A program made the translations under genes and the position numbers. Of a DNA stretch of 64,000 nt, positions 12,918 through 25,100 are shown piece after piece. Source of the stretch: Botrytis cinerea B05.10 (taxonomy: Eukaryota; Ascomycota; Leotiomycetes; Helotiales; Sclerotiniaceae). The notes below the pieces were generated by a model. It worked only from the letters and a program-made list of their open reading frames with translations, made no database searches and had not been told where the DNA came from. Each line of letters opens with the position of its first letter. Positions within the stretch are counted from its first letter, which is position 1. The stretch is taken from contig NC_037310.1 in NCBI RefSeq assembly GCF_000143535.2, positions 186,001 to 250,000 on the forward strand, written 5' to 3'.

Positions 12918-15900
12918 ATGTACGGTACCGCCACTGGCCCTCAAACGGGCGTCTCAACACCACGATCCTCATCATCTCTGCGACCACTCGTTCTCTCACA
13001 TGGCTCATTAGAGCATTCATTTTTGATACCCACAAACATTCATTTCCAAGCTTCTCAGATCAAAGACCGTTTTCTGGCCTCCCTTCCCGAGCCCACAGAC
13101 GAACTCGCACAAGATGACGAGCCTTCGTCTGTGGCCGAGCTTGTTGCCAGGTATTTGGGCTTTGTAGCACAAGAAGTTGATGAGGGAGAAGACGATGCGC
13201 AAGGATCATATGAGGAGGTTTTGAAACTCGTTCTGAACGAATTCGAACGTGGTTTCTTGAGGGGCAATGAGGCCCACGCTCTGGTTGCTACTCTTCCTGG
13301 AATTGATGCAAAGAAACTCAAAGTAGTCGAATCCTACTATGCTGCGCGTGCAGCTAGCAACAGGCCAATTCGCCCTCACGAATCAGCATTGTTTAGAGCA
13401 GCTAGCGACGACGAAGCCAAGATTTATAATGTTTTTGGTGGACAAGGAAATATCGAAGAATACTTTGATGAGCTTCGGGAACTCTACAGCACATATGCAG
13501 TCTTTGTGGAGGATTTAATCACGGAATCTGCAGAGCTGCTGCAGAGCCTGTCAAAGGATCCCAGAGCCGAAAAATTATATCCAAAGGGTTTGGACATTAT
13601 GACCTGGCTTCATGATCCTGAATCCACTCCAGATCTTGATTATTTGGTTTCTGCGCCTGTCAGTTTCCCATTGATTGGTTTGGTACAGCTCTGTCATTAT
13701 GCTGTAACCTGCAGAGTTTTGGGCCTTACTCCTGGGCAATTCAGAGATAGAATTAGTGGAACAACTGGTCACTCTCAAGGTGTTGTTTTGGCTGCGGCTA
13801 CTTCTGCTGCAGACTCATGGGACTCATTCGACAAGGTCGCAGTTTCAGCTCTTACAGTCTTGTTCTGGATTGGATCCCGCAGTCAACAGACATTCCCAAG
13901 AACCTCTCTCGCACCCAATATTCTCCAGGACTCCGTAGATAATGGCGAAGGAACACCCACACCTATGTTGAGCATTCGTGATTTATCACAAGCTCAAGTT
14001 CAGGAACACATCAACGCAACCAACAAATATCTTCCAGAAGATAGGCAAATCGCCATCTCTCTTATTAACAGTGCTAGAAACATGGTTGTTTCAGGACCTC
14101 CAATTTCTCTGTATGGTCTCAACCTTCAGTTACGTAAAGTCAAGGCTCCAACTGGTCTTGACCAGACTAGAATCCCTTTCACAGAGCGCAAAGTCAGATT
14201 TGTAAACAGATTCTTGCCAATCACTTCACCCTTCCATAGCAAATATCTTGCTGAAGCTACAAACCACATCAACGAAGATCTAAAGGACGTTAAGATTGAT
14301 AGCAAAGCATTGGGCATTCCCGTCTACGACACTAATACTGGAAAGGACATTCGGGACGATGTTCAGGGCAATATTGTGCCAACTTTGGTGCGTTTGATTA
14401 CCCACGATACTGTTGAATGGGAAAAGGCTACAGTTTTCCCAAATGCAACTCACGTTCTTGATTTCGGCCCTGGTGGAGTATCTGGTCTTGGTGTCTTGAC
14501 CAGCCGCAACAAGGATGGAACCGGTGTTCGTGTCATCTTAGCTGGCACAGTCAGTGGTACTGTTCCAGAAGTCGGCTACAAGCCCGAGCTTTTCGATCGG
14601 GATGAGGAACACGCCGTCAAGTATGCAGTTGATTGGGTAAAGGAGCATGGTCCAAAATTGGTCAAGACCTCAAGCGGTCAAACATTTGTGGACACGAAGA
14701 TGAGTCGAATCTTGGGAGTTCCCCCTCTCATGGTTGCTGGAATGACGCCATGTACTGTTCCTTGGGATTTCGTTGCCGCGACTATGAACGCCGGTTATCA
14801 AATTGAGTTGGCTGGAGGTGGATATTACAATGCCAAGACTATGACCGAAGCGTTTAGGAAGATTGAGAATGCCATTCCAGCTGGTCGTGGTATTAGTGTC
14901 AACCTTATCTACATCAACCCACGTGCTATGCAATGGCAAATTCCACTCCTCGGACAATTACGTGCAGAAGGTGTACCGATTGAAGGTCTCACAATCGGTG
15001 CTGGTGTACCTTCCATCGAGGTGACACAAGAGTATATTGAAACTCTTGGCTTAAAGCATATCTCGTTCAAGCCAGGATCGATGGAGGCCATTCAAGCTGT
15101 TATCAATATTGCAAAGGCCAACCCAACTTTCCCAGTCATTCTTCAATGGACTGGAGGACGCGGAGGTGGACATCACTCCTTTGAGGATTTCCATCAGCCA
15201 ATGCTTTCAATGTACTCGCGTATCAGAAGACAGGAGAATATTGTCTTGGTCGCAGGTAGTGGTTTCGGTGGCGCAGAAGATACTTATCCTTATCTCACCG
15301 GTGAATGGTCAAAGAATTATGGCTACCCCCCAATGCCATTCGATGGATGTCTCTTTGGTAGTCGTGTCATGACAGCCAAGGAGGCACATACCAGCAAGAA
15401 TGCCAAGAAAGCCATCACTGAAGCCGAAGGTCTTGACGATGCCGCATGGGAGAAGACCTACAAGGGACCTGCCGGTGGTGTTATTACTGTTCGATCTGAG
15501 ATGGGTGAGCCAATTCACAAATTGGCGACTCGTGGTGTTAAATTCTGGGCGGAGATGGATGCCAAGATCTTCAGTTTACCAAAGGAAAAGCGAGTACCTG
15601 AGTTGAAGAAGAACCGTGACTACATCATCAAGAAGTTGAACGATGATTTCCAAAAGGTTTGGTTTGGACGAAACAAAGCTGGGGAAACGGTCGATCTTGA
15701 GGACATGACATATGGTGAAGTTGTTCGCAGAATGGTAGATTTGATGTACGTTAAGCACGAGTCTCGCTGGATCGACAAATCATACATCAAGCTCACTGGT
15801 GACTTCATTCGTCGTGTTGAGGAGCGCTTCACAACTGGTCAAGGACAGCCATCCATGCTCCAATCTTACGCAGACTTGGAAGATCCTTACCCGACCGTGG

Positions 15901-18900
15901 AAAAGATCCTAGCTGCTTATCCAGAATCGGAGAAACAACTCATCAACGCTCAAGACGTTCAACACTTCCTCATGCTTTGCCAGCGCAGAGGTCAAAAGCC
16001 AACTACTTTCGTGCCATCTCTTGATGAGAACTTCGAGTTCTTCTTCAAGAAAGATTCTCTTTGGCAATCTGAAGATCTCGAGGCTGTCATTGGTCAAGAT
16101 GTGGGCAGAACTTGTATCTTGCAAGGGCCAATGTCTGTCAAATACTCGAAGGTTGTCGACGAGCCAATTAAGGAAATCCTCGACGGTGTTCACAATTCAC
16201 ACATCAAGTCTTTGACCCAGGATATCTACGGTGGAGATGAGGCCTCTATCCCAGTGCTTGAATACTTTGGTGGCAAGCTCATTGAAACTGAGGAGGAGGT
16301 CGACTTTGAAGGTCTCACAATTTCGGAAGATACTGATAAGACCACTTACCGACTGTCATACTCTCCCACTGCTGTTCTTCCATCTCTTGAGGCTTGGCTC
16401 TCATTGCTTGCAGGCCGCAAAAGATCTTGGCGACATGCTCTCTTCACTTCAGAGGTATTTGTTCAAGGACAAAAGTTCCAAACAAACCCAATGAAACGAA
16501 TCTTCTCTCCTGTCAAGGGTCTTTTTGTTGAGATCGCGCATCCTAACGATCCTTCAAAGACCGTAATCACCGTCAAGGAGCAACCTAGACCAAATCACTA
16601 CGTTACAGTCATTGACGTGAAATTGGTTGGCAAGAATGAGATCTTGGTCAACATGATCAAGGACACAACTGCTGTCGGCAAACCAGTATCTCTTCCATTG
16701 AAGTTTACATACCATCCTGAGGCTGGTTATGCTCCAATTCGCGAAGTCATGGATGATAGAAATGATCGTATCAAGGAATTCTACTGGCGAGCCTGGTTCG
16801 GTGGCGAGACTCTTGACCTCGACGCTTCAGTCACTGGCATCTTCAATGGTGGCAAGGCTACCATCACCAGTGAGGCTATCAACGACTTCGTTCACGCTGT
16901 CGGAAATACCGGAGAAGCTTTCGTTGACCGACCTGGTAAAGACGTCTTCGCTCCTATGGATTTTGCTATCGTTGTTGGATGGAAGGCCATTACCAAGCCA
17001 ATTTTCCCTAGAACAATCGATGGTGATCTCCTCAAACTCGTGCATCTTTCTAACGGATTCCGCATGATCCCTGGAGCCGAGCCATTGAAGAAGGGCGACG
17101 AAGTTGAGACTACAGCCCAGATCAATGCTGTTCTTAACCAAGACTCTGGTAAGATGGTCGAGGTATGTGGTACCATTACCAGAGAAGGCAAACCAGTAAT
17201 GGAAGTTACTTCGCAATTCTTGTACAGAGGTGCATACACCGATTTTGAGAACACCTTCCAGCGTAAGACTGAGACACCTATGCAAATCCATCTTGCGACC
17301 TCGAAGGACGTTGCTGTCTTGAGATCTAAGGAGTGGTTCAACTTGGATGAGCCAGATCACGAGTTACTTGGACAAACCTTGACTTTCCGTCTTGAGAGTC
17401 TTGTCCGCTTCAAGAACAAGACCGTTTTCTCGAGTGTGGAAACTAGAGGTCAAGTTTTGTTGGAGCTTCCAACTAAGGAGATCATTCAAGTTGCAAGCGT
17501 CGAGTACGAAGCTGGTGTTTCTCATGGTAACCCAGTCATTGATTACCTTGAACGTCATGGATCTTCAATTGAACAACCAATTAACTTCGAGAACCCCATT
17601 CCTCTCAATGGCAAGACTCCTCTCTCTCTCAGAGCACCAACATCTAACGAGACCTATGCTCGTGTTTCGGGTGATTACAACCCTATTCACGTTTCTCGTG
17701 TCTTTTCTAGCTACGCAAACCTGCCTGGTACTATCACCCATGGTATGTACTCAAGTGCAGCTGTCCGCAGCTTGGTCGAGACTTGGGCTGCAGAGAACCA
17801 CGTTGGTCGTGTTCGCAGTTTCCATGCTCAACTGACAGGTATGGTTCTTCCAAACGACGATATTGAAGTCAAGCTGCAACACGTCGGTATGGTTGCTGGT
17901 CGTAAGATCATCAAGGTTGAGGCAAGCAACAAGGAGACCGAAGATAAGGTCTTACTTGGTGAAGCCGAAGTCGAACAACCAGTCTCAGCCTATGTGTTCA
18001 CTGGTCAAGGTTCTCAAGAACAAGGTATGGGTATGGAGTTGTATGCTAGCAGTCCTGTCGCCAAGGAAGTGTGGGATCGTGCCGACAAGCATTTCATGGA
18101 TAACTATGGTAAGTTACTCAAGTTACTTTTAACGATATCATTTCTAATAATGCATTAGGTTTCGCCATCACCAACATTGTCAAGAACAACCCCAAGGAAC
18201 TCACTATTCACTTTGGTGGTCCTCGTGGTAAGGCAATTCGTCAGAACTATATGTCTATGACTTTCGAAACTGTCGGTGCCGATGGTTCTATCAAGTCCGA
18301 AAAGATGTTCAAGGAAGTTGACGAGCGTACTACATCCTACACCTACAGATCACCAACTGGTCTTCTCTCTGCTACTCAATTCACACAACCCGCCTTGACA
18401 TTGATGGAGAAGGCAAGTTTCGAAGACATGCGCTCCAAGGGTCTTGTTCAACGTGACAGCAGTTTCGCTGGTCACTCCCTCGGAGAATATTCTGCCCTTG
18501 CTGCTTTGGCAGATGTTATGCCAATTGAGAGTTTGGTCTCTGTCGTTTTCTACAGAGGTTTGACTATGCAAGTCGCTGTCGAGCGTGATGAATCTGGACG
18601 ATCCAACTACTCTATGTGCGCTGTCAACCCTAGCAGAATTTCCAAGACCTTCAACGAAGAAGCCCTTCAATACGTTGTTGCAAACATTGCTGAAGAAACC
18701 AGTTGGTTATTGGAAATTGTTAACTACAACATTGCCAACATGCAATACGTTTGCGCTGGTGATCTCAGAGCTCTTGATACTCTCACTGGTGTAACCAACT
18801 ACCTCAAAGCTCAAAGAATCGACATCCAAGAGCTCATGCAGACCTTGAGTCTCGATGACGTCAAAGCACATCTCGTCGAAATCATCCGCGAATGTGCTAA

Positions 18901-19270
18901 ACAAACCGAAGCCAAGCCCAAACCTCTTGATCTCCAAAGAGGTTTCGCTACCATCCCTCTCAAGGGTATTGATGTACCTTTCCATTCCACATTCTTGAGA
19001 AGTGGAGTCAAGCCATTCAGAAGTTTCTTGCTCAAGAAAATTAACAAGACAACTATCGATCCTAGCAAATTGATTGGAAAATACATTCCTAACGTTACAG
19101 CTAGACCTTTCGAGTTGACAAAGGAATATTTCGAGGATGTTTATCGTTTGACTAACAGTCCAAAGATTGGCAATGTTTTGGCTAATTGGGATAAATATCA
19201 AGATGGTTATGAGGAACCTAGTGGGGATGAGGTGGAGGCAGAGACAAATGATGTTAACGGAACCCATTAA
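12918..19270 (+). CDS. FAS1: Fatty acid synthase subunit beta (FAS1)
   Basis: This is the beta subunit of the cytosolic fatty acid synthase, partner of the divergent FAS2. Exons are 12918-18108 and 18159-19270, joined across a 50-base intron (GTAAGT...TTAG), giving 2100 residues. Domain order seen: acetyltransferase with Ser286 in [18 protein letters not shown] enoyl reductase ([27 protein letters not shown]-type segment, [16 protein letters not shown]); dehydratase with a MaoC-type hot-dog segment ([28 protein letters not shown]); and malonyl/palmitoyl transferase with Ser1837 in [15 protein letters not shown]. The frame is open further upstream to 12825 but has no ATG there; the ATG at 12918 is followed by the family-typical [20 protein letters not shown]. 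The protein ends in an acidic tail after DNWDKY-like sequence. The subunit appears complete and functional. Confidence 0.98.
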
Positions 19271-19991
19271 ATGAACTGAGTTGAAGATTAGATCATTCGA
19301 AGTAAAAATGATGATGAGTTGATGGGTGGGTTTTGATCAAAGGCTTTGCTTTGTTTTGCGGGCGTCGGAGTATGTTTATAAAAATGCATGCATATGCTGG
19401 AATGATAGACGAAAAAATGGATGGACCATCACACTTAGATTAGATGGTAGATGGATCGATCGTTCGGTCGTGGGCTAGATGGTTGTTAGTTAGTTTATGA
19501 TGATAGCATATTGTAATTCTTTTCTGTTAGATTTTGAGATTTTTATACATGATGTTTCGTGTGAGATCGCCGATGTACGGTGATGATGCTGATAGTGATA
19601 GTATCACTGCAGAGATGGACTATTCATTCAAAAGGGCTGTTTCAAAAGGATTTTGTGTAGATATAATGTATCAATCGATATCACTCTTGTATGTTAATAT
19701 CAGACTAACTGTTGTAGCACGCACCAAGGTGTGCTCGAGATCCTAAGTTTACCTCAAGGCTTCTGTTCTACAATTGGTGATAGTTCTCTGCTTCTGGGTA
19801 GATGGGTGGGAACGAGAGGAGGATGGTCTTTTAGAGGGGTTGGTTGGTATGTGGTACTTTGTGTTGGGGCTATCGATTGCATAGTTTTTTTCTTCTTCAT
19901 ATCTTTTCAACTGATAGTGATATCTATTTTCTGTCCCTACTTAATATTACATCTCTCTCAGACTACCATCGTACCGAGCAGGTTCTCAAGC
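19271..19991. other. 3' flank of FAS1, no gene seen
   Basis: AT-rich noncoding sequence with GATGGAT-rich stretches soon after the FAS1 stop. I saw no coding exon or RNA gene here. Confidence 0.6.
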
Positions 19992-21433
19992 TCACTTCCA
20001 ATCCAAAGGTTTCCGCTCCTTAACTGTGAATCCTCTCGGCTCCGGAGAGCGAAGATTCTCCAACTCGTATCTCGCAAGCTCGAGATGCAGCTTCGCTGTC
20101 GCGAGAGATTTTCCAGTCCCATGCACGCCAAAAAAAAAAAAAAAAAAAGTACTTGTATGTACTGTGTTGCGGGTGTCGGGGTACAAAGGAGATGAGGAGC
20201 TGTTTTTCAAGAGCTATTTCTCGGGGGTTTGGTGGAAATTTAAATTTTCGCGGCATGCCGAGATGGGTAGGGGTGCGCGGTGCCGAGTGTGGCTTCTGGG
20301 GGTGGTGTCCGCATACGCGCGCGAGTGCGACGGCTCTCCGTGTAGATTGTTGGGGTTGGGGGTTGAGGATGTATGTACGAGAATGGATTTTTTTTTTTTT
20401 TTTCCACTTACGGGGGATGACAGAATCGAGATCTTTCCTGGGTGACTGTGTTGAAATAGGGGATCTCGTTACGCGCCGCACTTGAGGTCGTCTCCTCTTT
20501 CTCTCGAATTTATGTCGAATTTCCGCGGTGAGAAGAGCGGGTTTCAGAGGCTTGTTCACGAGATACTTCGTAATATTGCTCAGAACACTAACTGTCGCTT
20601 CGCTTCCGGCAATAATGATAACGCTAGCTGTCGCTTGCAGTTCCTGAATCGGCAATCCCTCGTTTCCATCTCCATCGCGCTTGATCGGGGGAAATGATAT
20701 CCGGACGCGGTTTTTCTCGCTCCAGCCGACGATTTGTTTTCTCAACCGCTCATTTCCAATGTTCCATCTATCTATTCCATCCCCACACTCTTCGAAATCA
20801 AATACGCGAGCATCCAACTTGCGTCTCGGATAATACCGAAGCGAAGCTCGATACGTGTTGCTGCGCGCAGAAAATCAAATATCATCGAGACCCAAGGATG
20901 AAATTCCTCGCGCTCCAAACTAAACATTCAACAGATTCCCCGAATCCAAAATTGCTAACGAGATCAAATGTGAAGAAGAAGAAAAAAAATCCATCCCGGC
21001 GAACTATATCCACAACCCCATCTGCATTCCCATTCACAAGAGCTCGCAAACGGTTCATCAGAGAATCGATCTATTCCCTTTGTATCCACCCCCCTGACTC
21101 CGCACCGCGCACTCAGTCAGCACCGATATTAGTTTTTCCTCCGCAACACAATGTCAGAGTATACTTTTCAGGAACGCAGGGGGTGCCGCGCCGATGAGAA
21201 TACACATTCTGCCCAGCATCTGGGATTGCAAAGGGGAGTTCACCGGGCGCAATACACACGATATTCCCACACCGTTCATGAAGCTTCTGTACGTCTCGTG
21301 CGGGATGTCCGCGCCAGAGTGAATATGCGTATGTGAAACGTGTGGAGATGCAGATGCAGATTTGGGGGCCGGGAAAGATAGATAGTGGATGGTGGATGCA
21401 GATAAATGTTAGATGTTCTGTGTGTGAAATCAT
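19992..21433 (-). pseudogene. Decayed cytochrome P450
   Basis: Disconnected fragments in P450 order lie on the minus strand. An N-terminal piece (about 21113-21433) holds HHPLSIFPGPQ, YAYSLWRGHPARDVQKLHER and NIVCIAPGELPF. A middle piece (about 20890-21050) reads DGVVDIV, then FTFDLVSNFGFGE, like the usual W-TTFD-I-DL-FGE segment. An I-helix piece (about 20520-20700) reads GLPIQELQATASVIIIAGSE. A C-terminal piece (19992-20135) reads GTGKSLATAKLHLELARY and a typical end, but the heme-ligand cysteine is gone. Frames shift between pieces, stops intervene, and runs of 19 A (20130-20148) and 16 T (20388-20403) interrupt it. I could not find the ExxR helix. It looks like an old fungal CYP that can no longer encode an enzyme. 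The family call rests on motif order. Confidence 0.75.
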
Positions 21434-22153
21434 ACTCGGGATTGCACTGTGAGTGGAGATCTCACGCGAGATGTTACCCTCAGGGGATTGTGATATCTAC
21501 GTGCGAAAATAAATGCGACTAGCACTGCGACAACCTATTCTCTGAGAATGGGAAATGAGTAGAAATTAGACGGGGAAAAAGGGTCGTCGTTTTATTTATT
21601 TATTTATTTACATATCTTAGAATATATACATAATTGAAGAGGGGCTAAAATATTCCAATATGGTCAAATTTCAAACAGTAGGTCTTACCTTACCTTACCT
21701 TACCTTACCTTACCTCACCTGCATACTGCGCCGCGTGTATCCCATCTATCTATCTACCGGAATTTCGATGGACTAGGATTCGAATAATTCCATCCAGTTT
21801 CTTGATTGCAAAATCCAACAGTTGCTATTTTGTATTCTCATTGTACAAAAGCATTCCGCCGAAAAGTCGGAATTGGGCTAGGAACTGGTAGAGATAGGTG
21901 TTTAAAGGAAAATGATATGAACTTCCCATTTAGATGGGCCCATCCCTTAATGAACGTCTATCAAGATCTCACATTCAGCATTTGTAGAGAGGAATCCTGG
22001 TTTGTGAGCTTTTTTTGTGTAGTAGGTACATCATGATTTTATGTTTCATTCCATATATTCGTGTATTTATACTAATGTATGTATCTATTTAATTTATCAT
22101 ACCCTATCTTTCCCTTCCCTTCCCATCACATCATATTGACTGCCCTCGCCTTC
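21434..22153. other. Spacer downstream of SLH1
   Basis: Noncoding, AT-rich. It contains a TTTA tract (21591-21610) and a CTTAC tract (21684-21720). No gene or RNA was recognised. Confidence 0.6.
21684..21720. repeat. 5-bp tandem repeat (CTTAC)n
   Basis: About seven copies of CTTAC, the last imperfect, in the spacer between the P450 relic and SLH1. Confidence 0.9.
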
Positions 22154-25100
22154 TCATTTTCCTTTCCCCTTCCCATCTTTCCCCTTTCCCTCATCCTCAG
22201 CCCTAACCTTCATTACATCTGGTACCTCTACACCCTCGAGCTTGTAAATCAACCCCCTGTATCCGTCACTGACAACCCAAACATCGAATACCCTCCCATC
22301 CATAATATTTCCCTCTTCTCCTTCTTCCGTCCCGGGAAATTTAAGCGTTGCTTTTGCTTGAGGTTTGACTCCGATGCCTATCACACTGGTGTTTTGTTTT
22401 CCCTCATCTCCATTGCCAACATTTCCATCCCGAGCACCTTTACCCTTCAAGTTGGTCTTAGGAGCACTCCAACCTAATCTCTTAATAGCAGCCACCTCAT
22501 CACTTCCTTTTTTACAAAGCACAACAAACCACCCCTCGCTCTGACTCTTGGGGAATCGAGGCGCATACATTTTACCCTCCTTATCCACCAACCCGTTAAG
22601 TCTCCTGATTACAACATCCATTTTCAACGCCGTAACATTTTGTACTTCAATGTTCAAGTTAGGTATCATATTTGCTGCTTTATCGAAAGCCTGTATATTT
22701 CTACTTGGAAGTTGTAGTTTGCTTTTAAGAACTTGATATGCGTTTTGAGGTAGAGCTGAGAATTGTTGAAGAGATGTGGGGATGTTATTGTCCTTGGATG
22801 GTTTGAAATCAGGAGCTACACCAGGGAAAATAGACAAAGCATGGTCTTCGGGCCAACGAGCTGATTTGATACATTGAAGTAAAGTAATCATTTGCAAAAC
22901 GCTTGATAGATATCCCATTTCGGTGAGAACATCGATGGAAGCTTGAATGATACGAATAGCTTGATCGAGAACACTAGTTTGATCACCCACATAATCAGAA
23001 ATGGGAAGATCAATCCTGCTCATGTGGGCTTGAAGCAGCAAAAATGCTTTCACATGAGGATCCCACATTGGAAGGCCATTGAAATGTGCTGCGTCTGCTG
23101 GAAGAGGTAGGTTCTTGGAAAGTTCAATGTTAATGAGATCTTCGTTATGGCGAACAGGGAGCTCGTCGTATTCGGTTGCGGAAGACATCCAAGAAAGTAC
23201 ATCGCGGAATGAAGCATTTGGTTTGGCATGTGTGACAAGGTGACGAATGGTTTTGTGAGAAAGATAGTAATAGGACATGATTTTCCCGAGAGGGGTAGAA
23301 TCGATGTTGCCATTGGGGTAGATTTCCAGACATTTGGATTCAGCAAGTTCGTCCAATGATTTATCTACCATTGAGATCATGTAATCATTCGCCATTTGTT
23401 GAGCAGCAATGGTATTGTGTTCTTCAGCTGAGATCTCGAGACCATAATATGAAGGGTTTTTATGGAGACGTCGGAAGAAGAATGTCCAGGTTAGATAATC
23501 TAGAGCATCTTGTTTGGTGGTAATGGTTTCAGCAGATACTTCGGCGCCAAGATGGTTGTCTAAGACGTTGTGAAGAGAAGATTCTACTGGGAAACCTGTA
23601 TGTAGGAAATGTTTGTAAAACGCTTTCTTTGAATCTTGAGTGAAGATACGAGCAATTCCTGAAGTATCGAACTGGGGACGTCCAGCACGACCCAGCATTT
23701 GTAGAACATCTGTCAGATCCATATCTTTGTATCCTTCAGTCTTAGCGTCGAAGAACTGGGTACCCTTCACAACGACTAAATGGGCTGGAAGATTGACACC
23801 CCAGGCTAGAGTGGATGTTGCAACGAGGATCTGAATTTTGTTGTTGGCAAATAGTTCTTCGGCCAATGAACGATCAGACTCAATCAAACCAGCATGATGC
23901 AAACCGATACCAAAACTCAGGGCTTCTTTCAAAGCGTCATCTTTGACTCGGGCAAGGTTCAGTTGGAGATCTTCCTCGGACATCTTGACAAATCGACGAG
24001 GGTTATCCTCCATACCACAGAAGTTAATCAAATCCTTGGCTGTCAAACGTGTTTGTCTACGGGAAGCAACAAAAACAATGACCGGTTTTTCTGGACTGTG
24101 TGTTTTGATGGCTAAGAAAGTCGGTCTGTTCATAGATTGCATTAGGGGGCAAAAGCCTCGAACCTCTGGGAAGCCATCGATAAAAATTTCCAATGGAACA
24201 GGTCTAACGGAATGCCTGAAGTTAAACAACCCTTCCTTAACACCAAGCCAGTTTCCTAAATCCATAGCATTGGCGCACGCAGTAGACATACCCATAAGTC
24301 TGACCGAGTTATTGGTCTGAGTTGCAATGTAATTCATACGAGAAACAATGATTTCCAAAATAGGACCACGATCTCCACCAAGCAAATGAATTTCATCAAT
24401 AATAACCAAGCTAACTTGTCGAACATAACCTCTCGTAGTCCACGAACGACTGATACCATCCCATTTTTCTGGAGTAGTAATAATGATGTCCGCATCTCGA
24501 ATAGTTCGTGTATCAGGTGTATTGTCACCAGTCAACTCAACCAATTTCAAGCCCATTTGTCGAGTTAGTCTAGCTCCCCAATCTTTAACCCGCTCTCGAA
24601 CAAGTGCTTTCATGGGAGCGATATACACAACCTTAGAGCCAGGCTTTTCTCGGAATGCCCACCACATAGCCAACTCACAAGCAATAGTTTTTCCAGACCC
24701 GGTTGGTGAGCCAAGAAGAACATTTGCTGGTGTATGATACAAAGTGTGAAAGATCTGAGTTTGCATAGGATTAAAAAATTGGAAACGTTTGCCATAGATC
24801 TCTTCCAGGGCCGGGTTCTTCAGGGCAGTGATAGGTAGAGGTTGAAGATTCAAAAGATCAGTGTACACACTCTCAGTGTCAGGTCTGATTAAATGTTGGA
24901 AAGAAATTGGATACACCGTTTCTGCACCCAACCATCTATCAGAAACTGCTCTTACGTAGATTTGCGTAGGGAGCGGATCCGATAGTGGGATGGTGAAGCT
25001 GAGTTCATGGTCATCGTATAACTTCTTTCTATTCAGAATGAAGAACTCATGATGGTATATTTCAGAAGTCTCCGAGTTCTCAACCCAGATCCAATAACTT

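Noticed and set aside
20694..21197. Plus-strand open frame across the P450 relic
   Set aside because: No motif; it is the antisense of recognisable P450 segments.
4379..21433. FAS1, FAS2 and a P450 as a specialised polyketide-starter cluster
   Set aside because: Both FAS subunits are full length, FAS2 has its C-terminal phosphopantetheinyl transferase, no polyketide synthase is nearby, and the P450 is dead. They look like primary-metabolism genes.
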